A stretch of 64,000 nt of DNA from NCBI GenBank assembly GCA_021806165.1, contig JAJZXY010000003.1, forward strand, positions 79,783-143,782. Direction: 5' to 3'. Made by a program: the position numbers and the translations under genes. How positions within the stretch are numbered: position 1 is the first letter of the stretch; each line of letters opens with the position of its first letter. The stretch is from Thermoplasmata archaeon (GTDB taxonomy: Archaea > Thermoplasmatota > Thermoplasmata > Sysuiplasmatales > Sysuiplasmataceae). Below are positions 1 through 9,427 of the stretch, in pieces. The notes beneath the pieces are model-generated. The model made no database searches. It was not told the DNA's origin and worked only from the letters and a program-made list of their open reading frames with translations.

Positions 1-288
1 CAGGACATTGGAGCTTATGGCCCCGTTTGTTATCTCCCCGGATATCCTGAAAGCGATGATATCCGACTCCTTTTCGATGGCTATTACCTGCTCGTTAAGC
101 TGGTTTATTGAAGCCATGCTCTCTGCATTCAGCATTTCCTTTACAATGCGCCTGGCATCCAGACCAAGCTGTATGATGCCGGCCACGTTCTGGAATACCT
201 TCTTCTCACCAATAACAAACAGTCCGCCGAAACGCCTTCTTGCCAGTTGAACCACTCCGAGTCTGGTGTATTCAAATAGGCGATCCAT
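1..288 (-). CDS. PhoU/DUF47-like phosphate-transport accessory protein, C-terminus beyond the window
   Basis: Reading leftward from an ATG at 288 gives 96 residues with no stop before the window edge, so only the N-terminal part is seen. It has the helical pattern of the DUF47/PhoU-like family: an early RRRFGG stretch, a middle helix with ARRIVKEML, and the family-like IAIEKESD near residues 69-76, where family members usually carry IE-x-E-x-D. Such proteins are cytoplasmic helical bundles, usually encoded next to Pit-type phosphate permeases or Pst/Phn regulators. No transporter is visible here because the gene runs off the edge. Assignment rests on the residue pattern only. Confidence 0.6.
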   Translation of the reverse strand, partial: MDRLFEYTRLGVVQLARRRFGGLFVIGEKKVFQNVAGIIQLGLDARRIVKEMLNAESMASINQLNEQVIAIEKESDIIAFRISGEITNGAISSNVL

Positions 289-454
289 GCTATTAATGGT
301 GCTGGAAGCACAGCCCACCACAATGCACGGGCAGATTGACCGTGGAAGGGACGGCAGCCTGCTGGCAACATTATCAAGACTTGATAATCTGGTGGTGACC
401 TTTTAGTATTATCTGGGCCGACTTAGACAATGGACCCAGGCACAAGGCGTAATC

Positions 455-2389
455 ATGATTAATGGCAAGAGAGGAAGGAGCGGCAGGATTCACGGCAGGA
501 AGGATTCTGGAGTTTCCGAGATAATCGGTGACATACTCATACTTGGAATAACCGTGGTTCTCTTCACCAGCATTTTCTTCTACGTAAGTGCAATCCCGAC
601 GCCGAACTCACAGACTTATGCAGATTTCCACGCCACGGTCTCAGGCGATGTTCCCTACGGGGCAACCACTGTCGCGTACCTGAACATCACACACTTAGGG
701 GGCCAGTCGCTTAATGCGGCAACAACTTCCATCGTTGTCCAGGTGAACCAGACAGCCACCGTCTATCTCATGGTCCAGGGTAATGCGGTGAATTCTGCGG
801 GGAGGCTGATTCCGTGGACCAGTTCCAGGTGGGGAGCAAACCAGGTCTGGAGTGTGAACTCCACAGGTGTGAACAGCGGCTCAGTTGTGAGCGTCACTAT
901 AATCAACAAGGCGTCCAACTCGGTGGTATGGAGCACCGTTCTCAGCGGAGTGTCCACAATATCCGTTCCTGTGATACAGGACGCGTATGCATCTCCAAAC
1001 CCCGTCATGCCGGGCAGGAATGTGACAGTTATCGCCAGCGTGCTTGGCAATGTCAAGTATGTGAATGCGTCCGTCTACTATCTGAACAATGCCGTGGGTA
1101 CGCTAAGACTGACGGGTGCCAACGGCATATATTCCGGCGTCTTTGAGTCATCTTCAGGGCTGGCTGTCGGCCAGACTTATCCAGTCCAGATAAATGCAAC
1201 GTCTGCAAACGGCGCAAAGGCAAATTACACCTTCTCGGTTTCAGTTGAAAGGGGCGGACCGAACATTGTAACAGCAAGCATCAACCCCAATCCGGCGACA
1301 CCTGGAATCAACATCAGTGTGACCGCATATGTAATTGATAATAATACAACCTCATTCAACCCGCCATTGACCGGCAAGGTTACGATTCAACCTTTTAGCA
1401 ATACGTCTCTCACGAATATTACTGGGACCTCAAATATGAGCATGGGGTCGTATCCCGGCATCATGACATTCGAAGCACATGTATTGTCAAACGCAACTGG
1501 ATTTGAAACATTCAAGCTGAAAGCAACAGACGTTTTCGGAAACACGGGCGTCTATTACGTTGTCCTTGTTGTGGTCAGCACGTTGAATTCAGGCTCATCC
1601 AACACTAGTTATCCTACCCCATACTTAGGCCCGACCAGTATGAGCTTTTCCGGTTTCACCTGGAACCAACCGGAACAGGAAGGACAGAACTCAAGCCAGA
1701 TTAAATATAACAACGCATATAGTATAAATGCACAATACGTCAGTGGGAATTCTCCAAGTGGGTTGTATTTCAACTTGATATTACAAAACCACAATACAAC
1801 AAATGATCTTTACCTAGACGATCTAAGCAACATGTATATGTTTATGCTGTTACGGGTAAAACCAGGAGAGAGCATAGCTTCTCCTCAAATGGCTTTCATA
1901 GTCATGAATACCACACAGAATTCTCGCATATGGACCGTGGCCCCATCGAGCTCAACTGGCTCGCCAAGTTACAAATCTATCACACCACCTAGCGGTCAGA
2001 GTTACCAAAAATTCAACGGCATGAAAGAGCTTTGGTATCCGAGCCTTCGCTGGCCTTTAGATAATAGTCAACCATGGTACGGCCAGTTCATGTTACTTCC
2101 AGCAGCTGTTGGTGGCGTAGTTGTCAGCACAAAAGTTTCATTCGGTGCCTCATACGGCGGTGCAGGAGGAGGGGCCAAGAGTATACCGCTCTCCTCGGGC
2201 GGCCCATTTGTTCTGACAACTGACAACTTTCAAACTCCATCCCTTTCGATAAACTTCCTACTTCTCTTTGGTTACCAGATACCTGCGGGAGAACAACCTA
2301 CCACCGGCATTATCCAAAGTGGTATACCTTACGGTCAAACTCTGCCATTCACCGCCATTTACTGGTACAATTATCAGGGCGGCGGTTGA
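455..2389 (+). CDS. Secreted archaeal pilin-like protein with Ig-like repeats
   Basis: The 644-residue product starts with a basic tract and a class III (prepilin) signal: GRKDSG followed by VSEIIGDILILG and a hydrophobic helix to about residue 45. This matches the archaeal type IV pilin N-terminal family, with likely cleavage after Gly19 by a PibD/FlaK-type peptidase. Two Ig-like modules follow, each opening with a Pro-rich turn (ASPNPVMPG near residue 180, and SINPNPATPG near 275). The C-terminal third is Ser/Thr/Asn-rich and has no second membrane segment. The 3' half is visibly more AT-rich than the 5' half, suggesting a mosaic gene. It is probably a minor pilin or adhesin of the pilus encoded at 6.7-13.2 kb. 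That link is inference. Confidence 0.7.
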   Translation: MINGKRGRSGRIHGRKDSGVSEIIGDILILGITVVLFTSIFFYVSAIPTPNSQTYADFHATVSGDVPYGATTVAYLNITHLGGQSLNAATTSIVVQVNQTATVYLMVQGNAVNSAGRLIPWTSSRWGANQVWSVNSTGVNSGSVVSVTIINKASNSVVWSTVLSGVSTISVPVIQDAYASPNPVMPGRNVTVIASVLGNVKYVNASVYYLNNAVGTLRLTGANGIYSGVFESSSGLAVGQTYPVQINATSANGAKANYTFSVSVERGGPNIVTASINPNPATPGINISVTAYVIDNNTTSFNPPLTGKVTIQPFSNTSLTNITGTSNMSMGSYPGIMTFEAHVLSNATGFETFKLKATDVFGNTGVYYVVLVVVSTLNSGSSNTSYPTPYLGPTSMSFSGFTWNQPEQEGQNSSQIKYNNAYSINAQYVSGNSPSGLYFNLILQNHNTTNDLYLDDLSNMYMFMLLRVKPGESIASPQMAFIVMNTTQNSRIWTVAPSSSTGSPSYKSITPPSGQSYQKFNGMKELWYPSLRWPLDNSQPWYGQFMLLPAAVGGVVVSTKVSFGASYGGAGGGAKSIPLSSGGPFVLTTDNFQTPSLSINFLLLFGYQIPAGEQPTTGIIQSGIPYGQTLPFTAIYWYNYQGGG

Positions 2390-2649
2390 GCTATATGTAC
2401 TAATTTTGGGGCCTTGCACAAAAAGTGTAATTCAAAGTTACTGGTCAGCCTGTTACGACAAAAGGGGACAAATGCAAAAATATGAAAGTATGACATGTCC
2501 TATGGTATAGTACCATGGATTTGTGCAACCCCTGGAATGGGGTGGTTCATATTGTTCCTGTACATGATAAAAGCATCACGCCTGAGGGGAGCTTTGTCGG
2601 AAACAACCTCCATGGACCTGTCCTGATACCAGCTGGAACACGAATCTGC
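2390..2649. other. Intergenic region with two short inverted repeats
   Basis: I find no convincing gene. A 15-base palindrome (ATGGTA, 3-base spacer, TACCAT) lies at 2502-2516, and a GC hairpin (ACCCC, 6-base loop, GGGGT) at 2528-2543. They sit between the stop of the pilin-like gene and the convergent stop of the small hydrophobic peptide gene. They may be transcription-termination structures or the worn end of an old insertion. Confidence 0.4.
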
Positions 2650-2901
2650 TCAGACGCCGCCGGCAATCTTGCCTATGCCCTTTGCGACCGCAGCCACGGC
2701 AGCGCCTATGCCACCACCGGCTGCACCACCCTCCAGCGAGCTCTGAACTGTCGAAACCACAGAATGACCGGGAGCAATCGCTGGTATGTGTTGTAATGCT
2801 ATTGCGAGGCCTCCCGGATGCCCGGCCGCCACGGAAGCTGCTCCCAGCCCTACTGCCCCTATTGCGGCGCCAATTGCACTTACTGCTGCAATTCCTATCA
2901 T
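2650..2901 (-). CDS. Small Gly/Ala-rich hydrophobic peptide, bacteriocin-like in composition
   Basis: The 83-residue product is dominated by Gly, Ala, Ile and Val with several GxxxG-like spacings (IGAAIGAVGLGAAS near the N-terminus; GGAAGGGIGAAVAAVAKGIGKIAGG at the C-terminus, given here in broken form as GGGIGAAVAAV and GIGKIAGG). I chose the ATG at 2901 because a TATA-like TTTATATG lies at 2923-2932, about 25 bases upstream, as for leaderless archaeal mRNAs. A start eight codons earlier at 2925 would lie inside that TATA box. Composition resembles two-peptide class II bacteriocins or other pore-forming peptides, but I recognise no family. It is divergent from a radical SAM/SPASM gene. Its existence as a gene is likely; its function is unknown. 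Confidence 0.5.
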   Translation of the reverse strand: MIGIAAVSAIGAAIGAVGLGAASVAAGHPGGLAIALQHIPAIAPGHSVVSTVQSSLEGGAAGGGIGAAVAAVAKGIGKIAGGV

Positions 2902-2922
2902 ACACCACAACTGGAAGTGCTG

Positions 2923-2932
2923 CATATAAAAG
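2923..2932 (-). promoter_or_regulatory. TATA box of the small hydrophobic peptide gene
   Basis: TTTATATG on the minus strand ends about 22-25 bases before the ATG at 2901, the usual archaeal TATA-to-start distance for leaderless transcripts. Confidence 0.5.
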
Positions 2933-3033
2933 GCCTATTTGATGTACTTCGAACAGAGATGCCAATGAAGCGAGAGGAAGGCGGAAAGAAGTGTATCAAA
3001 GAATAGATGAATGAGTACCTGCAATGATGTAGT

Positions 3034-4164
3034 ATGATCGGCGGAAGGCTGGATTTCTCGCGTAACCCGCTTCTCGTGTTCTGGGAGACGACAAAAGCAT
3101 GCCCCCTGTCATGCAGGCACTGCAGGGCGTCTGCAATAACCAGTCCCCTCCCTGATGAACTCACGTATGAAGAAGGTGTGAGACTGATGGACGACATTTC
3201 GTCCTTCGGGCAACCCAGGCCGGTTGTCATAATGACCGGAGGGGATTGTATGATGCGAAGCGACCTTGTGGAGCTTGTGAGGGAAGGGAAGGAGAGTCAG
3301 TTGAGCATTGCGCTCTCTCCTGCAGTCAGCAGCCTTCTTGATTCCGGGAAGCTAATTGAACTCAGGAACCTTGGAATACGATCTATTTCACTGAGCCTTG
3401 ACGGTTCCAGAGCAGAGATACATGACAGTATCAGGGGAATACCGGGCCACTTTGGGGAGACGATAAATGCGGCATCAAGACTTGTTGCCATGGGGTTCTC
3501 TGTCCAGATAAACACCACTGTCATGCCGGATAATGTGGAAGAGCTTGCAGATATCGCCCTGATACTGAGGCAGCTGGGCATCAGAGTGTGGGAGGTCTTT
3601 TTCCTGGTTTCGGTGGGACGAGGCGAACATCTGAAAGAGCTGACGGCGGCGCAGAATGAGGATGTCTGCAATTTCCTTGCTGAAATGACACGGCACGGTT
3701 TTACGGTCAGGACCGTGGAGGCCCCCTTTTACAGGCGTATTCTTGCAGAACGGACCAGGAGGGTTCCTGCTGCACATGGGACCAATGGCGAAGTGCATGG
3801 CGGATTGTACAGCAGGCTAATGGAAAGGGCGTCAGTCCTTCTGGGGCCGCCTCAGAGGGAAGTGGTAGCATCTAATGTGCCGACAAGGGACGGCAAGGGT
3901 ATAATATTCATCTCACAGAATGGGGAAGTCTACCCTTCAGGCTTCCTTCCCTATTCGGTAGGTAACGTGAGGTCAGGGAGCATTACGGATATTTACAGGA
4001 ACAACCGCACTTTGATATCCATAAGGAATGGCGAGTTCGGAGGCAAGTGCGGCGTGTGTGAATACAGGGATGTGTGCGGCGGTTCCCGCTCCCGTGCATT
4101 CTCACATTCAGGCGATGTTCTTGCGGAGGATCCTGGTTGCGCATATTTACCTGGCGGTTTCTGA
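3034..4164 (+). CDS. Radical SAM/SPASM-domain protein, TIGR04053-like
   Basis: The 376-residue protein carries the radical SAM CxxxCxxC motif (ACPLSCRHCRA, residues about 22-32) that binds the SAM-coordinating 4Fe-4S cluster. GGD and SLDGS segments typical of AhbC/AhbD/NirJ-like enzymes follow. The C-terminal twitch/SPASM-like cysteine region reads GKCGVCEYRDVCGGSR and ends in EDPGC. Features such as INTTVMP, FFLVSVGRG and PSGFLP match the family I know as TIGR04053. Its substrate is not established; relatives act in heme-type or peptide modification. It is divergent from the Gly/Ala-rich peptide gene, so peptide modification is conceivable but unproven. The ATG at 3034 is preceded by no strong ribosome site. 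Confidence 0.85.
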   Translation: MIGGRLDFSRNPLLVFWETTKACPLSCRHCRASAITSPLPDELTYEEGVRLMDDISSFGQPRPVVIMTGGDCMMRSDLVELVREGKESQLSIALSPAVSSLLDSGKLIELRNLGIRSISLSLDGSRAEIHDSIRGIPGHFGETINAASRLVAMGFSVQINTTVMPDNVEELADIALILRQLGIRVWEVFFLVSVGRGEHLKELTAAQNEDVCNFLAEMTRHGFTVRTVEAPFYRRILAERTRRVPAAHGTNGEVHGGLYSRLMERASVLLGPPQREVVASNVPTRDGKGIIFISQNGEVYPSGFLPYSVGNVRSGSITDIYRNNRTLISIRNGEFGGKCGVCEYRDVCGGSRSRAFSHSGDVLAEDPGCAYLPGGF

Positions 4165-4283
4165 AACTTGAATTCCGGTGGCGAAGAAAAGGTTCGAATC
4201 CTGCCTGGTGCGCAAGTCGGCCGAATGCGTTCCAATCCGCACAGACACCGCAGGATTCTGCAGTTTGGTAAAGAGTGGTGCTT

Positions 4284-6494
4284 TCAGTTTCCCGGCTTGT
4301 CATTCTTCTGCGGCTCATCCTTTGCAGCCGACTTTCTGGATCGCCTGAGCAGCAGTATGACTGAGGCCGCAGCGATTGCTATGACGAGCACAATGACAAC
4401 TATGACATAGAACAGGTTGGTGGACGTGACAGGAGGATAGACCGAGGTGAATTTGAGTATCATCGTTGATGCGGATGTAACACCAACACTCCGGGTAATC
4501 TGCTGTGAGACGGGTGTCAGGTCGTAAGTGGTGGAAAAGGAGGCGGTGACAACATAGTTTCCGCCTGCAAGTTCGAATGCTGCATGGCCATTGATGCCGG
4601 TGACGGCAGAAAGGAATGTGCCTGTAGAATTGCTGAATACGTTGATAATCACGTTGCTGAGCGGAGAACCGGATGATGAGAGCGCATCAATGGTGATGGT
4701 GTATATGCTGCTGTTGAGCACCAGTGCGGGCGCTGTGGGGTTGTCCAAGACCATGTTGTTGTTCAGGTAAACCTGTATTCCCTTCCAGTATACCGTCACA
4801 GCATATGTGCCGTAAGGGAGGACAGCTGAAGCCATGCCTGAGGCATTCGTTGTGTTGAAGCCAAGCTGAGTGCCTGATGTTGAATTGACAATGAGAACGT
4901 TGGCTGTGGGCACAGGGCTGCCCGAGGAGCTGACGACTTTGAAGGATTGGCTGTATGCTCCCACATTCACCGGCTCATTACCGTTGCTATTGACATAAAT
5001 GCTTCCGTTGAAAACCATGCTGCTGTGCCAGAAGACCACTGTGGAGTAGTTTCCCCTGGCCATTTCAGAAAGTGTGAAAGCACCGCTGGCTCCTGTGACG
5101 ACAAGCGGCAATGATGTTCCGTTCGGGGATCGCATGTAGACGAACGCATCCAGAAGAGGAGCTCCTGACTGGTCCTCGAATGTGTACTCTGGTGAGTAAA
5201 TTTTCGACTTGAGCGAGAATGCATTGCTTGTATTGTTTACAGTGACGGCGAATGTTCCAACCTCAATAGACTGCCAGGACACGCGAACCGTGTAGTTTCC
5301 GCCCGCCAGATAAATTCCCGCAACTCCTGTGCTGTTTGTGATGTTCGAGGCGATGAATGAAGAGGAGTAGTACACGCTGACATGTGCTCCCCTTACCGAA
5401 TGGCTGAGCGAATCCTGGACTGTGAACAAGGCATGCACCGGAGGCAGCCCCACGTAAAGTTGCATGCTGCCAAATGCATTCCTGCCGAACAGAACGCCGG
5501 AAGATGACGGATAATTGTGCATCGTGTTATCAGTCCCGTTCACTGTGATTTTGTATTCACCTGGAGAGAACGCGCTGTAGTTGAATGTGAAATTGTAGAG
5601 TACGTAGTTGATACCAATCGAGAATGCGCTAACAGGAGACATTACTCCGCTGTCCACAACAGCATTTGCCGAATTGGTTATAATCCAGTCAACAGGCCAT
5701 GAAAAGAAGTCATAGGCACCGAGAGGATCGGTCAGGTTTGAATAGACAGTCACATTCTTATCTGCTGCATAGGATGGCAATGAGTACAGTGCTGCGCCTG
5801 TGCTGCTGACCGCATAAATGTTGCTGACCTCCAGATATGAAGAAGCAGGGATTATGCCCTCGGAGTAATATACAGTGCTGTTGACTTTTCCCCAGAGAGC
5901 GCTGTACGTCTCGGCTGAGTTTCCGCTGACCACTATGTTAAAGGAAAGGCTGTAGTTAGTATTGACCGTCATGTCCAGCTTGGGACCGGTAAGGCGGATG
6001 AGAGTGGGAATTGCCCCGGGATAATTGACATTCATTGTGGTGGAAGGTCCGGTTCCGATAAGCTTAGATGTGCCACTTGGACTGTCCTCAAAGACGGAAA
6101 GGGATATCGAGCCTCAGTTCGGCGAGGATCCCTTTTGCGTCATATAGATGTAGGAGTAAACAGTGCCGTTGAGACCCAGCGGGCCCGACAGCTGGGGATA
6201 AACGGTAAAATTAAGCGACAGATAATGAAGCGAGGAGACGTTGTACCCAGTGCTTGCATATTGCGGTACCGTATCGTTCCAGGTATCGGCTATATGCAGG
6301 TGAGGTGCGCCGCCAACTGTCACAGGCGACGAGATATTATGGAAGTACATGGTGAGATTTGTGGGCGCCGGAGGCGATCCCGTGTACGGGGAAGCGAGCG
6401 CGACGGAAGCAGCGCTCTGGATCATGAAGGCGCCGGAGAATATCAAAAACAGTGCCAATGCCCCTGTCTTGAGGCGGATGCCGAATCTACTCAT
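4284..6494 (-). pseudogene. Surface-anchored protein with four carboxypeptidase-regulatory-like repeats, interrupted by an in-frame TGA
   Basis: One reading frame runs from ATG 6494 to 4284 (736 codons), broken only by TGA at 6116-6114 (codon 127). The upstream part has a signal peptide (LALFLIFSGAF, cleavage near ALAS). Downstream come four similar beta-sandwich repeats of about 70-80 residues, each with a GNYTV- or GTYAV-like strand and a preceding G-x-A turn. A C-terminal membrane helix (LFYVIVVIVLVIAIAAASVILL) and a short basic cytoplasmic tail end the protein. A TATA-like stretch (ATTATATATT) lies about 30 bases upstream of the start. Without the TGA this is a normal membrane-anchored surface protein. 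It may be a pseudogene, a sequence error, or read through. It lies just downstream of the pilus operon on the same strand. Confidence 0.75.
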
Positions 6495-6728
6495 GGGATT
6501 CGGGTTTCAACCGAGTGGCATAATATATAATGACTTAGACATAAATTGTAACATTCGATACTCGTCAAAGCCAGCTCGGTCAAATAACATCACTCCAGAG
6601 ACTGGATGAACAGGCAAAGTGGGCGAAGCCCTGCAACAGGGGATGGTCACCCTGGCCTCTTCTCAGTGCGGGTATTTGGCCCGAAAGCGTTCGGAAATCG
6701 GATGATTGAAATGGCCTGGAAACTGGAC

Positions 6729-8510
6729 TCAGCGACTGCCAGCGTCTGTTTGTGCAGCGGGGGCAGGTTGAGAGCCGGATACTGGCATTGCCTGTGGATG
6801 CTCCTTCTGCTGACCCAAAGCGCCAAGTTCGCGCATTTCCCTCTCCACCTTCGCCACCGTCTTCTCGGCATCCCTGTAGTAGGCCGAGATGAGAGCGGCC
6901 ACTGACAAGTAGTTGTTTACGTTCTTCCTGCGCATGTATTCGAGGAGGAGGACCCTTCTCCTCATTTCATTCTCCATCTCCCTCGGGGACCACCCCTTGC
7001 TAAGCCTTATCTTTTCGAATATGTAGCTGTGGCCGGAGTAGTGGAAACGGTCATCGGCCGGGTTCCATGTAAACACCGAATTGTATATGATTTCGTTTGT
7101 CTCAGGGTCGAGACCAACTATCTCGGTTAGAGACTTTACACGCCTCGTCATCTTTGTTCCGACCTTAACCTGCCCCTGCAGGAGCATTATGTTCAATGCG
7201 GTCATCAGTGAACGGGGCAGCTTGATCGGTTCGCTTTCCATCCTGTGTATCATTGCGCCAAGATCGTCTGCATGGAATGTGGAATATGCTATTGTTCCGG
7301 TGGCCATCGCCTGGAAGACGACATAAGCCTCCTTTCCCCTGACCTCTCCGACCATCAGGTACTGCGGTCTCTGCCTCATCGCAGCTGTCAGCAGGTCAAA
7401 CATGTCCACCGCACCTGCCATGTTGTTGTTCCTGCCCCCGAAACCCTCGCGTGTTACTGAAGCTATCCAGTTCTCATGGGGAAGGTTCAGCTCCCTTGTG
7501 TCCTCGATGCTGATGACCTTCATCTGAGGCGGTATGAACAGGAGGACTGCGTTGAGCGTCGTGGTCTTCCCGCTCGCGGTGCCGCCGCACACCATCATGG
7601 AGCTGCCATACTCAATGCAGAGCCACAGGTATGCCATCATGTCAACGCTCATTGTCTTGAATCTCACCAGGTCGATGGGTGTGAATGGATCGTCCTTGAA
7701 CCGCCTTATTGTAAATGATGAACCCTTCTTTGTAACATGCTTGCCAAGCGTTGCGTTAAGCCTTGAACCGCCAGGGAGGGTGGCATCAAGCATGGGACTG
7801 GCAACAGATATCTGTTTCCCCGAGCGCTGTGCAAGCCATACAACAAAGGCATCGAGCTCTTCCTCCCTTTCGAACTTGAGGTTGGAGCGAATAGAACCGT
7901 ACTTTCTGTGGAAAATAAATATCGGTATGTTGACACCGTCACATGATATATCCTCAACATTGCTGTCCAGCATTATGCCCTCTATGATGCCGAGGCCAAC
8001 AAGGTCCCTCTTGAGGTAATAGAAGACGCGCTCCGTGGAAATTGGGTTCAGTGAGATGTCCAGGGAGCGCAGGACCTCCATTGTTGCCTTCTTCAGGTTC
8101 TTCTCCTTGGCCTCCTTCTCCTCACCTTCAGACATGTTCAGAGAAGAAATCAGTGCTTCCTTCAGAGTCCTCAGAACATTCCTCTCGTCCGTTGAAAGTG
8201 GCGGCTCTATGAGCTCATAGAGATATTCATTGAGGATTGTATCATATCTTATCCTTGAATACGAGTATGGCTCATTGAGCGCCTCGATCTCCACCTCCTC
8301 CTGCCCCTTCTCGCCTATGAGCGGAATGGGTGTGACCTTGAGGCTCGATCCCAGCCTGTATTCTTCTTCTGGAATCATGATGCGCAGCGGCTTGCTGCCG
8401 AGCGTATTCATGAATCTGAGATAGCGCGTTTTGAGGCTTACATGCTTCCCTTCCCCTTCTTCACCCTTCTCCCTTCCGGAGCCGTTCTGTACTTCAGTTG
8501 CCATTCTCAA
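6729..8510 (-). CDS. Type IV pilus/Tad-like secretion ATPase (second of two)
   Basis: The 593-residue protein is a VirB11/FlaI/TadA-type hexameric ATPase powering pilin assembly at the cytoplasmic membrane. Visible are Walker A GGTASGKTT (about residue 305), the Asp box SIEDTREL, and the His-box region VGEVRGKEA with GTIAYSTFHADD. The C-terminal tail after residue 560 is Ala/Pro/Gln-rich. Its ATG overlaps the stop of the upstream TadC-like gene by 4 bases, so it is translationally coupled as the last gene of a five-gene operon. It is a paralogue of the ATPase at 10.5-12.2 kb. Two such ATPases in one operon are unusual; one may drive extension and the other retraction, but that is inference. 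Confidence 0.9.
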   Translation of the reverse strand: MRMATEVQNGSGREKGEEGEGKHVSLKTRYLRFMNTLGSKPLRIMIPEEEYRLGSSLKVTPIPLIGEKGQEEVEIEALNEPYSYSRIRYDTILNEYLYELIEPPLSTDERNVLRTLKEALISSLNMSEGEEKEAKEKNLKKATMEVLRSLDISLNPISTERVFYYLKRDLVGLGIIEGIMLDSNVEDISCDGVNIPIFIFHRKYGSIRSNLKFEREEELDAFVVWLAQRSGKQISVASPMLDATLPGGSRLNATLGKHVTKKGSSFTIRRFKDDPFTPIDLVRFKTMSVDMMAYLWLCIEYGSSMMVCGGTASGKTTTLNAVLLFIPPQMKVISIEDTRELNLPHENWIASVTREGFGGRNNNMAGAVDMFDLLTAAMRQRPQYLMVGEVRGKEAYVVFQAMATGTIAYSTFHADDLGAMIHRMESEPIKLPRSLMTALNIMLLQGQVKVGTKMTRRVKSLTEIVGLDPETNEIIYNSVFTWNPADDRFHYSGHSYIFEKIRLSKGWSPREMENEMRRRVLLLEYMRRKNVNNYLSVAALISAYYRDAEKTVAKVEREMRELGALGQQKEHPQAMPVSGSQPAPAAQTDAGSR

Positions 8511-9427
8511 ACACCAAGGAGTATGCGCATGAACACGAAACCGATGATCAGCATGAGGGCGCTATGCCTCATTCCGTTTGCAATTCTGCCATCCTGTATG
8601 ACCCCGGCCATTATCCCATCCCCGGCGGCATGGACAATTACCGCAATGTAGAATGCTGTGACAACCGGCCCGATGGCAAGAACGTTGATTGTTGTTACAG
8701 ACCCTGAACCTGCAAGTATGCCGGAGGAACCCTGCAGCTGGTTTCCTGCCTTCTCAATCTGCGGGATGAAGGTCGCCTCGAGGACGAATATCGTGGCGAG
8801 GAAGACGGCGAATGCAATGTAGATGACAACCATGTATGTGCTCATTGCGATCGCCCTTTCCTTCCTGTTGAGTATGCGTTCCCTGGCATCATGGGCAACC
8901 ATGTTAAGCACGTCGGAGACAGCGCCGCCTGCATCACTCGCCTTAATGATTATGGTTGATATCCTTGTTACAAGCTGGGAATTCATCCTTTCAGCAAAGA
9001 GCCTGAATGCCTCCGTGGCAGGGACACCCCAGTCGATCTGGGATGCCATGCGTTTTATCTCGGGGGTCAGTCTTCCGTACTTTCCGGCAGAGGCTACGAC
9101 GACCGATTCAGCAAGCGTCATACCGAACCTTCCGGCCTCCGCGACATCACGAAGGAAGTCAGGCACCCGCTCCTCTATCTGCCTGAGACGTCTTACCTGC
9201 ATGCTTGAGTATATGCCATACGGACCCATGGAAGCTGCCATTGCCAGGACTATCCAGTCAAGCATGGACATTGAGAAGTAGCTGACTCCATTCAGCACCC
9301 CCACTATGCCCACCAGCAGCAGGACCACCATGGCGCCGGCTGACACTATCTTGATTTGCCTGTCCAGATTCTTCGTGTCTGTCGTCAGCCTCTTCAGGTC
9401 AACCAGCTGTGATGAGTTCACATTCAT
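8507..9427 (-). CDS. TadC/FlaJ-like pilus platform membrane protein
   Basis: The 306-residue protein has the type II secretion F (T2SSF) organisation: two N-terminal membrane helices (about residues 28-75), a cytoplasmic four-helix region with VPDFLRDVAEAGRFGMTLAE, and further helices at about 195-220 and at the C-terminus (LMLIIGFVFMRILLG). Such proteins form the inner-membrane platform on which the pilus ATPase acts. It overlaps its neighbours by 4 bases on each side (9424-9427 and 8507-8510). Together with the next gene it forms a TadB/TadC-like split pair rather than one long archaellar FlaJ. Confidence 0.85.
   Translation of the reverse strand: MNVNSSQLVDLKRLTTDTKNLDRQIKIVSAGAMVVLLLVGIVGVLNGVSYFSMSMLDWIVLAMAASMGPYGIYSSMQVRRLRQIEERVPDFLRDVAEAGRFGMTLAESVVVASAGKYGRLTPEIKRMASQIDWGVPATEAFRLFAERMNSQLVTRISTIIIKASDAGGAVSDVLNMVAHDARERILNRKERAIAMSTYMVVIYIAFAVFLATIFVLEATFIPQIEKAGNQLQGSSGILAGSGSVTTINVLAIGPVVTAFYIAVIVHAAGDGIMAGVIQDGRIANGMRHSALMLIIGFVFMRILLGV

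Noticed and set aside
8..250. Plus-strand open frame at the left edge
   Set aside because: It is antisense to the PhoU-like gene, whose minus-strand reading has family-like sequence and a clear ATG.
4180..4225. tRNA-like T-arm (ggttcgaatcctg)
   Set aside because: The flanking bases do not form a T stem, anticodon arm or acceptor; likely chance.
6135..6530. Plus-strand open frames opposite surface and pilus genes
   Set aside because: They mirror the codon pattern of the minus-strand genes and lack family features or promoters.
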